The notes under the pieces: model-generated
The model's database searches: none
What the model was told of the DNA's origin: nothing
Seen by the model: the letters and a program-made list of their open reading frames with translations, nothing else
In this document: positions 16,486 to 22,464 of the stretch, piece after piece
How positions within the stretch are numbered: position 1 is the first letter of the stretch
Layout of the letters: each line of letters begins with the position of its first letter
DNA from: an uncultured Alistipes sp.
GTDB taxonomy: Bacteria; Bacteroidota; Bacteroidia; Bacteroidales; Rikenellaceae
Direction: 5' to 3'
DNA: 22,464 nucleotides
Assembly (NCBI GenBank): GCA_900552955.1
Contig: USBO01000015.1
Span: 1 to 22,464, forward strand
Position numbers and translations under genes: made by a program

Positions 16486-16501
16486 CATTAAACGTTTCAA
16501 T
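16486..16501. promoter_or_regulatory. Distal operator-like site in the divergent intergenic region
   Basis: CATTAAACGTTTCAAT shares its right half ACGTTTCAAT with the site at 4863-4878. Its centre is 135 bp from the site in the LacI-fusion promoter and about 239 bp from the MFS site, distances compatible with DNA looping by a tetrameric LacI-type protein, which is inference. Confidence 0.45.
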
Positions 16502-16721
16502 TATCTATAAACAAGGCTATTGAATCACACAGACCCCGTACGGAGTGCACCCCGTACGCCCCTTCCGCCGCAGTTCTCCTCTTCCGCAGCCGCCGAGGGC
16601 CCTCGGCATCCTCTCGGCACGAACGGTTCATGCACGGACATCCGGCCGTACAGACCCGTATTTTCCGTCCTGCGCGATGAAAACCGCATCGCCATTCTTA
16701 GGTGGTGTGCCGGAAAATCAT

Positions 16722-16738
16722 TAATTTTGAACGTTTTT
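16722..16738 (+). promoter_or_regulatory. -7 box of the MFS gene with an adjacent weak operator half-site
   Basis: TAATTTTG at 16722-16729 matches the -7 consensus; the -33 region is poor. AACGTTTT at 16731-16738 begins one base later and would cover the transcription start. Only the core and one half-site match the better operators, so it is a weak candidate on its own. Confidence 0.5.
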
Positions 16739-16764
16739 TCACCGCAACCCGAACTTTACCGGAT

Positions 16765-18138
16765 ATGACACGCGAATCGAACCGCTCGGAGGTCTCCCTG
16801 CTGAGCAAACTGGCCTACGGCATGGGCGACGTGGGCTGCAACTTCAGTTGGATGTTCGTCGGAAACTTCCTGATGATTTTCTACACCGACGTCTTCGGCA
16901 TCGGCATGAGCGCCGTGGCGACCCTGATGCTGGTCTCACGCTTCTGGGACGCCGTCAACGACCCGATCATCGGCGCGCTGAGCGACAAGACGCGCACCCG
17001 CTGGGGACGTTACCGCCCGTGGCTGCTCTTCAGCGCTCCGCTCACGGCACTCGTGCTGGCGCTCACCTTCTGGGCCCATCCCGCGTGGAGCCAGAGCGCG
17101 AAGATCGTCTACATGGCCGTCACCTACAGCATTCTGGTCCTGGGCTACACCTGCGTCAACATCCCCTACGGCACGCTGTGCGGCGCCATGACGCAGAACA
17201 TCGACGAGCGGGCGCAGCTCAACACCTCGCGTTCGGTCAGCGCCATGATCGCCATCGGCGTCATCAACATCGTGACGATCCCTCTGATCGGATTCTTCGG
17301 CGGCGGCAGCGCACAGCACGGTTATCTGCTGACGGCCGTGCTCTACGGCGCGATCTTCGCCGCCTGCCACATCTTCTGCTTCGCCAAGACGAAGGAGGTC
17401 GTGGAGATTCCCCCGCAGCGGAAGCTCCCGCTCAGGGTGCAGCTCCGCGCGGTGGCGAAGAACCGCCCCTACCTGCTGGCGCTGCTCGGGCAGGTGCTCT
17501 TCGGATTCATCCTCTACGGCCGCAACGCCGACATGCTCTACTACTTCACCTACGTCGAGGGCAGCGCCACCCTCTTCTCGCTCTATTCGCTGGCCATCAT
17601 CGGCCCCTCGATTCTCGGTGCCGCCTGTTTCCCGCCGGTCTTCCGACGCACCTCGAACAAGGGCTGGGCAGCTTCGGTCTTCGCGCTCGGAACCGGCGCG
17701 ACGATGATCGCACTCTATTTCTTCAGCCCCAACACCTCGCCCATCCTCTTCTACCTCTTCGCGGCGCTGTCGCAGTTCTTCTTCTCGGGATTCAACACGG
17801 CCATCTACGCCATCATCCCCGACTGCGTGGAATACGGCGAATGGGCCACGGGGGTGCGCAACGACGGATTCCAATACGCCTTCATCTCGCTGGGCAACAA
17901 GATCGGCATGGCGCTGGGCACCTCGCTGCTGGCGCTGGCGCTGGGCGCGGCCGGCTACGTCTCCAACGCCGCGCAGAACCCCGCCGTCCTCTCGATCATG
18001 CGGCACGCCTTCAGCACCATCCCGGGCGTGCTCTGGCTCGTGACGGCCGCCGCCCTGCTCTTCTACCGCCTCGACAGGCGCACCTACAACCGCATCGTGG
18101 AGGAGATTCGACGGCGTCCGGCGCAGCGCAACGGCTGA
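16765..18138 (+). CDS. GPH-family MFS sugar:cation symporter (MelB-like)
   Basis: A 457-residue, twelve-helix inner-membrane transporter of the glycoside-pentoside-hexuronide:cation symporter family. The family signature is intact: FWDAVNDPIIGALSDKTRTR (about 60-79), with Asp62 and Asp66 matching the cation-site aspartates of MelB, followed by WGRYRPW. The start at 16765 is preferred over an in-frame GTG at 16702, because the -7 box (16722-16729) lies inside the longer version and the normal family N-terminus LLSKLAYGMGDVGCN follows directly. It is transcribed divergently from the LacI-fusion operon and probably under the same regulator, so it may carry the same substrate as the SSS transporter or export or import a related one. 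A terminator follows at 18176-18206. Confidence 0.92.
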   Translation: MTRESNRSEVSLLSKLAYGMGDVGCNFSWMFVGNFLMIFYTDVFGIGMSAVATLMLVSRFWDAVNDPIIGALSDKTRTRWGRYRPWLLFSAPLTALVLALTFWAHPAWSQSAKIVYMAVTYSILVLGYTCVNIPYGTLCGAMTQNIDERAQLNTSRSVSAMIAIGVINIVTIPLIGFFGGGSAQHGYLLTAVLYGAIFAACHIFCFAKTKEVVEIPPQRKLPLRVQLRAVAKNRPYLLALLGQVLFGFILYGRNADMLYYFTYVEGSATLFSLYSLAIIGPSILGAACFPPVFRRTSNKGWAASVFALGTGATMIALYFFSPNTSPILFYLFAALSQFFFSGFNTAIYAIIPDCVEYGEWATGVRNDGFQYAFISLGNKIGMALGTSLLALALGAAGYVSNAAQNPAVLSIMRHAFSTIPGVLWLVTAAALLFYRLDRRTYNRIVEEIRRRPAQRNG

Positions 18139-18175
18139 CGGGCGTCCGATTCCCGCACATCGGAAAACATTCCCG

Positions 18176-18206
18176 AATGGGCCTGCGACTTCACGCAGGC
18201 CCGTTT
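18176..18206 (+). terminator. Rho-independent terminator after the MFS gene
   Basis: A perfect 9-bp stem (GGGCCTGCG with CGCAGGCCC, 18179-18202) with a six-base loop, extended by A/G opposite T/G pairs, lies 40 nt after the stop and is followed by GTTTCCGTT. Confidence 0.7.
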
Positions 18207-18290
18207 CCGTTGCGCCCTGCCCGAACGCACCGCCTGCGAACCGGAAGCGACGACGCATCGTTGCCGTAACATCAAAATTTACAACTAAAT

Positions 18291-18321
18291 ATTGCATAAC
18301 TGGTTTTTATCCCTAATTTTG
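18291..18321 (+). promoter_or_regulatory. Promoter of the ATPase module
   Basis: ATTG at 18291-18294 and TAATTTTG at 18314-18321 are 19 nt apart, a good Bacteroidetes -33/-7 pair in an AT-rich stretch. The predicted start leaves a leader of only about a dozen nt before the ATG at 18340, so the three-gene module has its own promoter. Confidence 0.7.
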
Positions 18322-18339
18322 TAGAAAAAGAAGACAGCG

Positions 18340-20025
18340 ATGATTTCATCCATAGGATTCAAGAATTACAAAGCGTTCGCTTCGGGGGAGCTCGCATTCA
18401 AACCGATCACGATCCTGCTGGGAGCCAACAGCGTCGGCAAGAGCAGCATCATCCAGCTGATACTGATGCTGTTGCAATCGGCCACCGACAAGGCCGATCT
18501 GTCGGCGCTGAAAACCAACGGCGAGATCGTTTCGTTCGGCAATATCGCCAATCTGTTCAGAGACCGCAATACGGCGAAGCCCATCGAACTATCGATCGGA
18601 CTCGACAATACGTACACCCACTGGCTCCGCCGAAGACTACTGGAGTCCATGTACAAGCGACTCGAAATCGAATACCGCAAACTCGAACGAATGGGATATG
18701 ACGGGATTTCGCAAGAACTCAAAGGGAAAAATTTCATTCGTTACATCGCGGAATCGGAAGCCAACTTCAAGAAAATATGCGATCTGATGGATGAAGCGTA
18801 CGGAACCTTCAATTACTCCTACCTGCTTTTCGAATCGGATAATTTCGCCACATGGAAGAAGGAGTATCTGATCTCGTATCAGATTCTGAAGACGATTATC
18901 GCAGAAGTCCCATCGCCGGACACCCGCATACGATGCCGGATCGAACTGGGCTACAACGCAGCCAACCGGAGCAAGACCAACATTCTATATATCGGCAAAT
19001 TATCCATAGATAAAATTCCCGAAGACACTACATCCCCGAGGTATACGCAGTTGTTCGGGCTGCAAGTCACAAAGCCACTGTCAAATCCGACAGTCGAATT
19101 GACCAGCGATGTCCTGAATGCCGCTCAGATCGCAGAGATCAACGAGGAGTTCCATAAGTTCAGAAAACAGATCATTCCGAACGTCCGACGCAATATTTTT
19201 TCCTATTTCACACCGGAACTGGATTCCGATATACTCTTCATGCCGATCGTGCAGCAATTGCCTCTGCCGTTGAAATATACGATGCAGATTCTCCAGTTGG
19301 CACTGCAATCCGTCGAGCAAGAGTTCGAAATCGGGAAGATCAACTACGTCAGTCCGCTGCGCGCCCATCCGAAACGCTACTATTATCTGGACAAGACCAA
19401 AACCCCGAAATCGCTCGACACCCTCAACGGAGACTCCATCGCCGAGGTGCTGAAGAACAACAGCAAACTCAAAGACAAGGTCAACGCATGGTTGAAACAC
19501 TTTCAGATTACCATCGACGTCCATATCATCGAGGAGGCCATTCACAAACTCAAGGTGCAGCAAAATAAACTGGAACTGGACATCACCGACGTGGGATTCG
19601 GCATCTCCCAAATTCTGCCGGTCATCGTACAGGGATTCTTCACCCCTTCCGGCTCCCTGACGATGATCGAACAGCCGGAGGTGCATCTGCATCCCAAGAT
19701 GCAGGCCGATCTGGCGGATCTCTTCATCGACATCGCTCTGCCTCAGCAGCCGAATCGGGAGGGGCGCTCCTGTCAGAAATATCTGCTGATCGAGACCCAC
19801 AGCGAGTATCTGCTCAAACGACTGAGGCGGCGCATCGCCGACAGGACCATCTCGGCCGACGACGTGGCGATCTACTACATCGGGCAGAAGGAGGGCAACC
19901 GGTCGACGATCTCGGCCATCGACATCGGTCGTACGGGACTTTTCGAGTGGCCCGAAGAGTTCTACGGGGGAGAGCTGCTCAAAGACACGCTGGATTTCCT
20001 CAAATTACAGAGTCGGGAAGCATGA
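18340..20025 (+). CDS. AAA/ABC-type ATPase with C-terminal DUF3696 (OLD/RecF-like)
   Basis: A 561-residue ATPase of the RecF/OLD-like ABC branch of AAA families. MISSIGFKNYKAFASGELAF starts the ATPase fold, with Walker A GANSVGKS (28-35). A long divergent middle part (about 80-400) includes helical, charged stretches that probably form an insert arm. VGFGISQILP (about 414-423) is the signature-like motif, MIEQPEVHLHP (442-452) is Walker B with the catalytic Glu, and IETHSEYLL (483-491) is the switch His motif. The end (FEWPEEFYGGELL) fits DUF3696. No TOPRIM or other nuclease domain is fused. Base composition is clearly less GC-rich than the neighbours, suggesting transfer. ATPases of this kind are sensors or motors in several defence systems with separate effectors; a similar role with the overlapping partner is inferred. 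Confidence 0.9.
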   Translation: MISSIGFKNYKAFASGELAFKPITILLGANSVGKSSIIQLILMLLQSATDKADLSALKTNGEIVSFGNIANLFRDRNTAKPIELSIGLDNTYTHWLRRRLLESMYKRLEIEYRKLERMGYDGISQELKGKNFIRYIAESEANFKKICDLMDEAYGTFNYSYLLFESDNFATWKKEYLISYQILKTIIAEVPSPDTRIRCRIELGYNAANRSKTNILYIGKLSIDKIPEDTTSPRYTQLFGLQVTKPLSNPTVELTSDVLNAAQIAEINEEFHKFRKQIIPNVRRNIFSYFTPELDSDILFMPIVQQLPLPLKYTMQILQLALQSVEQEFEIGKINYVSPLRAHPKRYYYLDKTKTPKSLDTLNGDSIAEVLKNNSKLKDKVNAWLKHFQITIDVHIIEEAIHKLKVQQNKLELDITDVGFGISQILPVIVQGFFTPSGSLTMIEQPEVHLHPKMQADLADLFIDIALPQQPNREGRSCQKYLLIETHSEYLLKRLRRRIADRTISADDVAIYYIGQKEGNRSTISAIDIGRTGLFEWPEEFYGGELLKDTLDFLKLQSREA

Positions 20026-20513
20026 GCGTGTACACCATATCCCCGTGTCTTTTCCAATGCGAGGTGCAGCAATGGGCGCCCATCATCGCGCATTTCATCT
20101 CGGACGGAGCGCTGAAAATCGCCTTGGATCGTGACGGACGTGCCATGGAGCTGTATAAAACCGCACCGATCAAAGAAAACAAGGAGCTGATGATAAGCTG
20201 TTTCGACCTCATCACCAAATGCAACAAATACGAACAGATCGCAATCGGCCAACCTTCCGACGACGAACTGTTTCTGGAGATCTGCGCGAAGACGGTCGGC
20301 ACGCACGAAATCATCGTACGGACGAAGCAGGCCTATCCGCACCTGAACTTCATCGGGAACAACACGGTTGAGCACAACGGAACGCACATCGACATGTACG
20401 ACAAGGACGAAGCCGCCGCCAGACTCACGCAACAACCCGCAGTCTCCATCGGATCGGTCAGCGGCAGCATTTTTACGGCGACAGGCAACGTAAACCACCC
20501 CAACAAAAGATAA
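20022..20513 (+). CDS. Partner protein of the DUF3696 ATPase, unknown function
   Basis: A 163-residue cytoplasmic protein. The start at 20022 overlaps the ATPase stop as ATGA, which implies coupling and a joint function. I do not recognise the family. Residues 1-110 are a compact mixed alpha/beta segment with conserved-looking acidic sites: IALDRDGRAMELY (33-45) and PSDDELFLEICAKT (78-91), then HEIIVRTKQAY (95-105). The pattern of spaced Asp/Glu and a late beta strand is reminiscent of PIN-like nucleases, but the match is weak. The tail 141-163 (VSIGSVSGSIFTATGNVN at 141-158) is low in helix propensity and echoes the N-terminus of the next, membrane-anchored peptide. A likely role is effector or adaptor to the ATPase; an antitoxin or a plain regulator is equally possible. 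Confidence 0.75.
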   Translation: MSVYTISPCLFQCEVQQWAPIIAHFISDGALKIALDRDGRAMELYKTAPIKENKELMISCFDLITKCNKYEQIAIGQPSDDELFLEICAKTVGTHEIIVRTKQAYPHLNFIGNNTVEHNGTHIDMYDKDEAAARLTQQPAVSIGSVSGSIFTATGNVNHPNKR

Positions 20514-20519
20514 CCTGCA

Positions 20520-20690
20520 ATGAAAATCGGACAGATCAACAATTCCTTCGTAACCGGAAACGGAGACATCAACAATCCCAGAATGAAGAATTCGCAGACG
20601 TGGAGTACCTCCGTCACGTTCGGCGCAGGATTCATATTAGGCATTCTCTCCTCGCTGATCGCATCCTGGATTTACTCGCATCTGGCCTGA
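20520..20690 (+). CDS. 56-residue single-pass membrane peptide of the ATPase module
   Basis: A short gene starting six nt after the stop of the preceding gene. The product is MKIGQINNSFVTGNGDINNP, about ten polar residues, then one hydrophobic helix (about 33-55, ending ASWIYSHLA). The N-terminal part shares the pattern IG-x-x-x-(x)-S-x-x-TGN-x-x-x-N-x-P with the tail of the 163-residue protein. The close spacing, shared motif and shared composition support a real gene. It could anchor the complex to the membrane or be a small pore-type effector; neither can be shown here. Confidence 0.65.
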   Translation: MKIGQINNSFVTGNGDINNPRMKNSQTWSTSVTFGAGFILGILSSLIASWIYSHLA

Positions 20691-20750
20691 TGGATGCCGC
20701 GCAACGTCACGGCGCGCTGCGTGAACGGCCCGAACCGGCGCAAAACAGAA

Positions 20751-20775
20751 GGACGCCCTCCTGAGGAGGGCGTCC
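20751..20775 (-). terminator. Terminator of the tRNA transcript
   Basis: A perfect 11-bp stem with a three-base loop. Reading the minus strand, it is 12 nt after the tRNA 3' end and is followed by TTCTGTTTTG. The plus-strand side has no T-run, so it serves the tRNA rather than the ATPase module. Confidence 0.8.
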
Positions 20776-20787
20776 GGCGTCTGTTCG

Positions 20788-20861
20788 TGGACCCAGAGGG
20801 GCATGATCCCACGACCTTCGGATTATGAGTCCGCTGCTCTGACCGACTGAGCTATGGGTCC
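20788..20861 (-). tRNA. tRNA-Met (anticodon CAU, at 20825-20827)
   Basis: The minus strand folds as a 74-nt tRNA: acceptor stem GGACCCA with TGGGTCC, D arm GCTC...GAGC, anticodon loop CTCATAA, and a T arm. No CCA is encoded. The anticodon CAU with this acceptor fits elongator tRNA-Met, though a tRNA-Ile whose C34 is modified cannot be ruled out. Two base pairs look mismatched (27-43 G-A, 50-64 T-T) and the T loop reads ATCATGC rather than the usual TTCRANY. Its 3' end faces the ATPase module. Confidence 0.85.
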
Positions 20862-20892
20862 GTTCGGACGGGAGAGCCCGCCGCTGCGGTTG

Positions 20893-20924
20893 CAAAGATA
20901 GAAAAACTATTCCGAATTCCCAAT
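20893..20924 (-). promoter_or_regulatory. Promoter of the tRNA gene
   Basis: The minus strand has TATCTTTG at 20900-20893, with ATTG 20 nt upstream (20924-20921). The start would be roughly 25 nt before the mature tRNA. Confidence 0.6.
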
Positions 20925-21047
20925 TCGCCGATCCCCTAATTCCTGCATCCGAAGCCTGTAAGCCGCTCGCTGTTCCGAACGGAAGCGGCATCGCCGAAAA
21001 GATTTGAAATAATTCGGCGCCGGAGATCGGATTTGGAAATAATTTGC

Positions 21048-21055
21048 TATCTTTG
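21048..21055 (+). promoter_or_regulatory. -7 box for rpmE2
   Basis: TATCTTTG lies 37 nt upstream of the L31 start codon and matches the -7 consensus. No convincing -33 element at the normal spacing is seen. Confidence 0.6.
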
Positions 21056-21092
21056 CCCCACAATTGAGTATTTCAACAAAAACGAAACGAAA

Positions 21093-21362
21093 ATGAAAAA
21101 AGGTATTCACCCCGAAAATTATCGTTTGGTGGCATTCAAGGACATGTCGAATGACCACGTGTTTTTGTGTCGGTCCGCCGTTTCGACAAAAGAGACCATC
21201 GAAGTGAACGGCGAAACCTATCCCGTGTATAAGATGGAAATTTCCAACACGTCGCACCCGTTCTACACCGGTAAGATGAAGTTGGTTGACACCGCTGGTC
21301 GCGTCGATAAGTTTATGAGCCGCTACGCAAAACGCTACGATAAGAAGAACGCTGCGAAATAA
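21093..21362 (+). CDS. rpmE2: 50S ribosomal protein L31, type B
   Basis: An 89-residue ribosomal protein L31. The sequence begins MKKGIHPENYRLVAFKDMSN and carries the family segment NTSHPFYTGKMKLVDTAGRV (about 50-69) and the basic C-terminus. It belongs to the type B (YkgM-like, zinc-independent) form: the zinc-binding cysteine set of type A is missing, with only one Cys left (FLCRSAV). The start at 21093 is chosen over in-frame upstream codons because it gives the family N-terminus and leaves the -7 box outside the gene. Bacteroidetes normally carry this form as a housekeeping L31. It stands alone, with its own promoter and terminator. Confidence 0.97.
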   Translation: MKKGIHPENYRLVAFKDMSNDHVFLCRSAVSTKETIEVNGETYPVYKMEISNTSHPFYTGKMKLVDTAGRVDKFMSRYAKRYDKKNAAK

Positions 21363-21386
21363 GCATTCCGCAACGTCTGTCAACCG

Positions 21387-21422
21387 AAGTTCCCGCCCGA
21401 ATCGATTCGGGCGGGAACTTCT
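21387..21422 (+). terminator. Terminator after rpmE2
   Basis: A fully palindromic 36-bp inverted repeat (GAAGTTCCCGCCCGAAT and its complement around a CG centre) lies 24 nt after the stop and runs straight into TTTTT on the plus strand. Confidence 0.92.
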
Positions 21423-21484
21423 TTTTGCCCGTCGTCCCCGACAGCACATCTGCCCCTGCGGCGGGAGAAGAATCCCGACCATCA

Positions 21485-21515
21485 CTTGGAAAAACCGCAG
21501 AAAACGCTATCTTTG
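21485..21515 (+). promoter_or_regulatory. Promoter of the exported-protein gene
   Basis: CTTG at 21485-21488 and TATCTTTG at 21508-21515 are 19 nt apart, the best-matching promoter pair in the window. The predicted leader is about 23 nt to the ATG at 21545, which supports that ATG as the true start. Confidence 0.7.
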
Positions 21516-21544
21516 CATCGAAGTAGAACTCAACACTCAAACAA

Positions 21545-22125
21545 ATGCTCAAGAAATTTCTGTTCCTGCTGACGGTCGCAGCGGCCGTGGCAGCGGGGGG
21601 GGGAATGTGACGGCACAGACCCTCGAACCCGAATTCGAAGGTGAGGTGATGGGGGTTTATCCCGACGGCTCCTCCAAACGATTGGAAAAACACACCGTCC
21701 AGACCCGAACGGGCGGCGGTGTATCGGTCGCGGGATTCGCCGTGAGCAAAGTCAAAACGAAAGTGCTCATCGACGGCGAGCGGGCCAATGTCCGCTTCGA
21801 CAACGCGCACCCGATTGCGCTGGTGGTACGCGTCAAGGACAATGCCGCCGACCCGATGTCGATCGTGAGGGTCTTTCGCATGAAGCCCTCCAAGAAACGG
21901 CGCTCGGCCGTCATCGCAGCCGCGGGCACCTTCCATGTCACGAGCAATAACATGGATTATCTCCCCTTCTCGGCCCGTAAACACGGCGAAAGCTCCTACT
22001 ATCTCACGCTCGACGAAACGCCCGTCGGCGAGTACGGCATCACGGTCTCGAACCCGAACAACATCGACGAGAAGATGGTGATCGTCTCGGCCTTCGGCAT
22101 CGACGGCCAAGCGGAGCGGCAATAA
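21545..22125 (+). CDS. Exported protein of unknown function, frameshifted at a G9 tract
   Basis: The ATG at 21545, just below a good promoter, encodes a signal peptide (MLKKFLFLLTVAAAVAAGGG) but as written reaches TGA at 21608-21610. The body of the protein is open in the next frame from 21607 (VTAQTLEPEFEGEV onward) to 22125. With seven or ten G in the run at 21595-21603 the two join as a signal peptide ending in NVTAQ before a mature protein of about 170 residues. The mature part is beta-rich, with basic segments (MKPSKKRRSAV) and no motif I recognise. Either the gene is phase-variable and off in this sequence, or the run was miscounted. A bidirectional terminator follows the stop. Confidence 0.75.
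21595..21603 (+). repeat. Homopolymer of nine G at the signal-peptide frameshift
   Basis: Nine consecutive G in the coding strand, at the end of the hydrophobic core of the signal peptide. Nine puts the leader and body out of frame; seven or ten would put them in frame. Confidence 0.9.
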
Positions 22126-22180
22126 CCGCCGGCAGCCCCTCGTGCAGGCTGCGATGACCGTCGCGGCAGGGCACGAACAG

Positions 22181-22215
22181 CGACGGGCAGAGTTCTCAAG
22201 GAACTCTGCCCGTCG
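22181..22215. terminator. Bidirectional terminator between convergent genes
   Basis: A perfect 15-bp stem with a five-base loop (TCAAG) between the stops of the exported-protein gene and the DUF3127 gene. TTCGTTT follows on the plus strand; the minus-strand side is less T-rich (CTGTTCGT). Confidence 0.8.
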
Positions 22216-22235
22216 TTCGTTTGCCTGCGCTCCGC

Positions 22236-22464
22236 TCAGAACGGCAGGTCGTCCACCTCGGCAGCGGCGCCTCCGCCGAACGATCCGCCCTCGGCGGGGA
22301 AGTCCGACGGCAGCGGTGCATCGGCTGCCGGGGCCGGCTGCTGCTGCTTGGGCTGCACGCGCCAAGCGCGGATATCGGTGTACCAGCGGCCGTTGTACTC
22401 GCGCGACTCGATGTTGACCGACACGAGATAGGTCTCGCCTTCGCGCAACATGGCCACGTCGCTC
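22236..22464 (-). CDS. DUF3127 protein, C-terminal part (5' end outside window)
   Basis: The last 75 or so residues of a DUF3127 protein, a small family largely confined to Bacteroidetes and with an OB-fold-like look. The hallmark segment SVNIESREYNGRWYTDIRAW is complete, followed by a low-complexity Gln/Pro/Ala/Gly tail ending in AEVDDLPF. That tail strongly resembles the acidic C-terminal tip of single-stranded DNA-binding proteins, which docks replication and repair partners; a nucleic-acid role is therefore inferred. The frame is open to the window edge, so the start and promoter are not visible. Confidence 0.88.
   Translation of the reverse strand, partial: SDVAMLREGETYLVSVNIESREYNGRWYTDIRAWRVQPKQQQPAPAADAPLPSDFPAEGGSFGGGAAAEVDDLPF

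Larger units (their letters stand above)
16317..16764. other. Divergent regulatory intergenic region, no gene seen
   Basis: About 450 bp between the LacI-fusion start and the MFS transporter start. It holds the two divergent promoters, two operator-like palindromes and a weak third site, described separately. Two copies of ACCCCGTACG (16533-16542 and 16549-16558) repeat with a 16-bp spacing, each containing a CGTACG palindrome; their role is unknown. A possible 82-codon frame crosses the MFS start and looks like noise. Confidence 0.7.

Noticed and set aside
16520..16768. Possible 82-codon gene upstream of the MFS transporter
   Set aside because: It overlaps the MFS promoter and start in another frame, is Pro/Ser/Arg-rich and resembles nothing.
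18340..20690. Assignment of the ATPase module to Gabija, Septu or PARIS
   Set aside because: No UvrD-like helicase, HNH motif or recognisable TOPRIM/DUF4435 partner is present; the partners are too short and lack the motifs.
1..22464. CRISPR array, insertion sequence, integrase or rRNA
   Set aside because: No regularly spaced repeats, transposase or integrase motifs, terminal inverted repeats or rRNA sequence were seen on either strand.

Overview
The window looks like a GC-rich chromosome (roughly 60% GC by eye) of a gut-type Bacteroidales bacterium, most plausibly Alistipes or another member of the Rikenellaceae. This rests on a SusC/RagA TonB-linked receptor, a lipoprotein with an acidic export signal after the lipobox, a DUF3127 protein, type B ribosomal protein L31 and repeated Bacteroidetes-type -7 promoter boxes (TATCTTTG, TAATTTTG, TAGCTTTG). 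The genus is an inference; no rRNA is present.

Region 1 (1-4950, minus strand) is an outer-membrane uptake operon. A 609-residue surface lipoprotein is followed by a SusC-type receptor whose reading frame is broken by one in-frame TAG, after which a good SusC C-terminus continues to the window edge. Upstream lie a -7 box and two copies of a palindromic operator, one of them a perfect 16-bp palindrome.

Region 2 (4951-16316, minus strand) is a tightly packed seven-gene catabolic operon. In transcription order it encodes a LacI-type regulator fused to an FAD-dependent oxidoreductase (964 residues), a stand-alone paralogue of that oxidoreductase, a sodium:solute symporter, a zinc-dependent polyol/sugar dehydrogenase, a PfkB sugar kinase, an exported histidine phosphatase and an exported calcineurin-like phosphoesterase. 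A GPH-type MFS transporter is divergently transcribed (16765-18138). Operator-like ACGT-centred palindromes recur at the LacI-fusion promoter, in the divergent intergenic region and, as a weak half-site, at the MFS promoter. The simplest model is that the fusion autoregulates its operon and controls the SusC operon and the transporter. The exported phosphatases would strip phosphate from a sugar or polyol phosphate, the transporters would import the product, and the kinase, dehydrogenase and flavoproteins would process it. The substrate is not identifiable from sequence.

Region 3 (18291-20690, plus strand) is a less GC-rich three-gene module beside a tRNA gene: a DUF3696-type AAA/ABC ATPase, a 163-residue protein of unknown function overlapping it by ATGA, and a 56-residue single-pass membrane peptide. 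The last two share a short motif. It resembles an ATPase-centred conflict or defence cassette but matches no system I recognise.

Region 4 (20751-22464) is housekeeping-like: tRNA-Met(CAU), rpmE2, an exported protein whose signal peptide is separated from its body by a frameshift at a run of nine G, and the end of a DUF3127 gene. A second run of nine G lies at the same place in the SusC signal peptide.

The two strongest leads are the LacI-FAD oxidoreductase fusion with its candidate regulon and the three-gene ATPase module.
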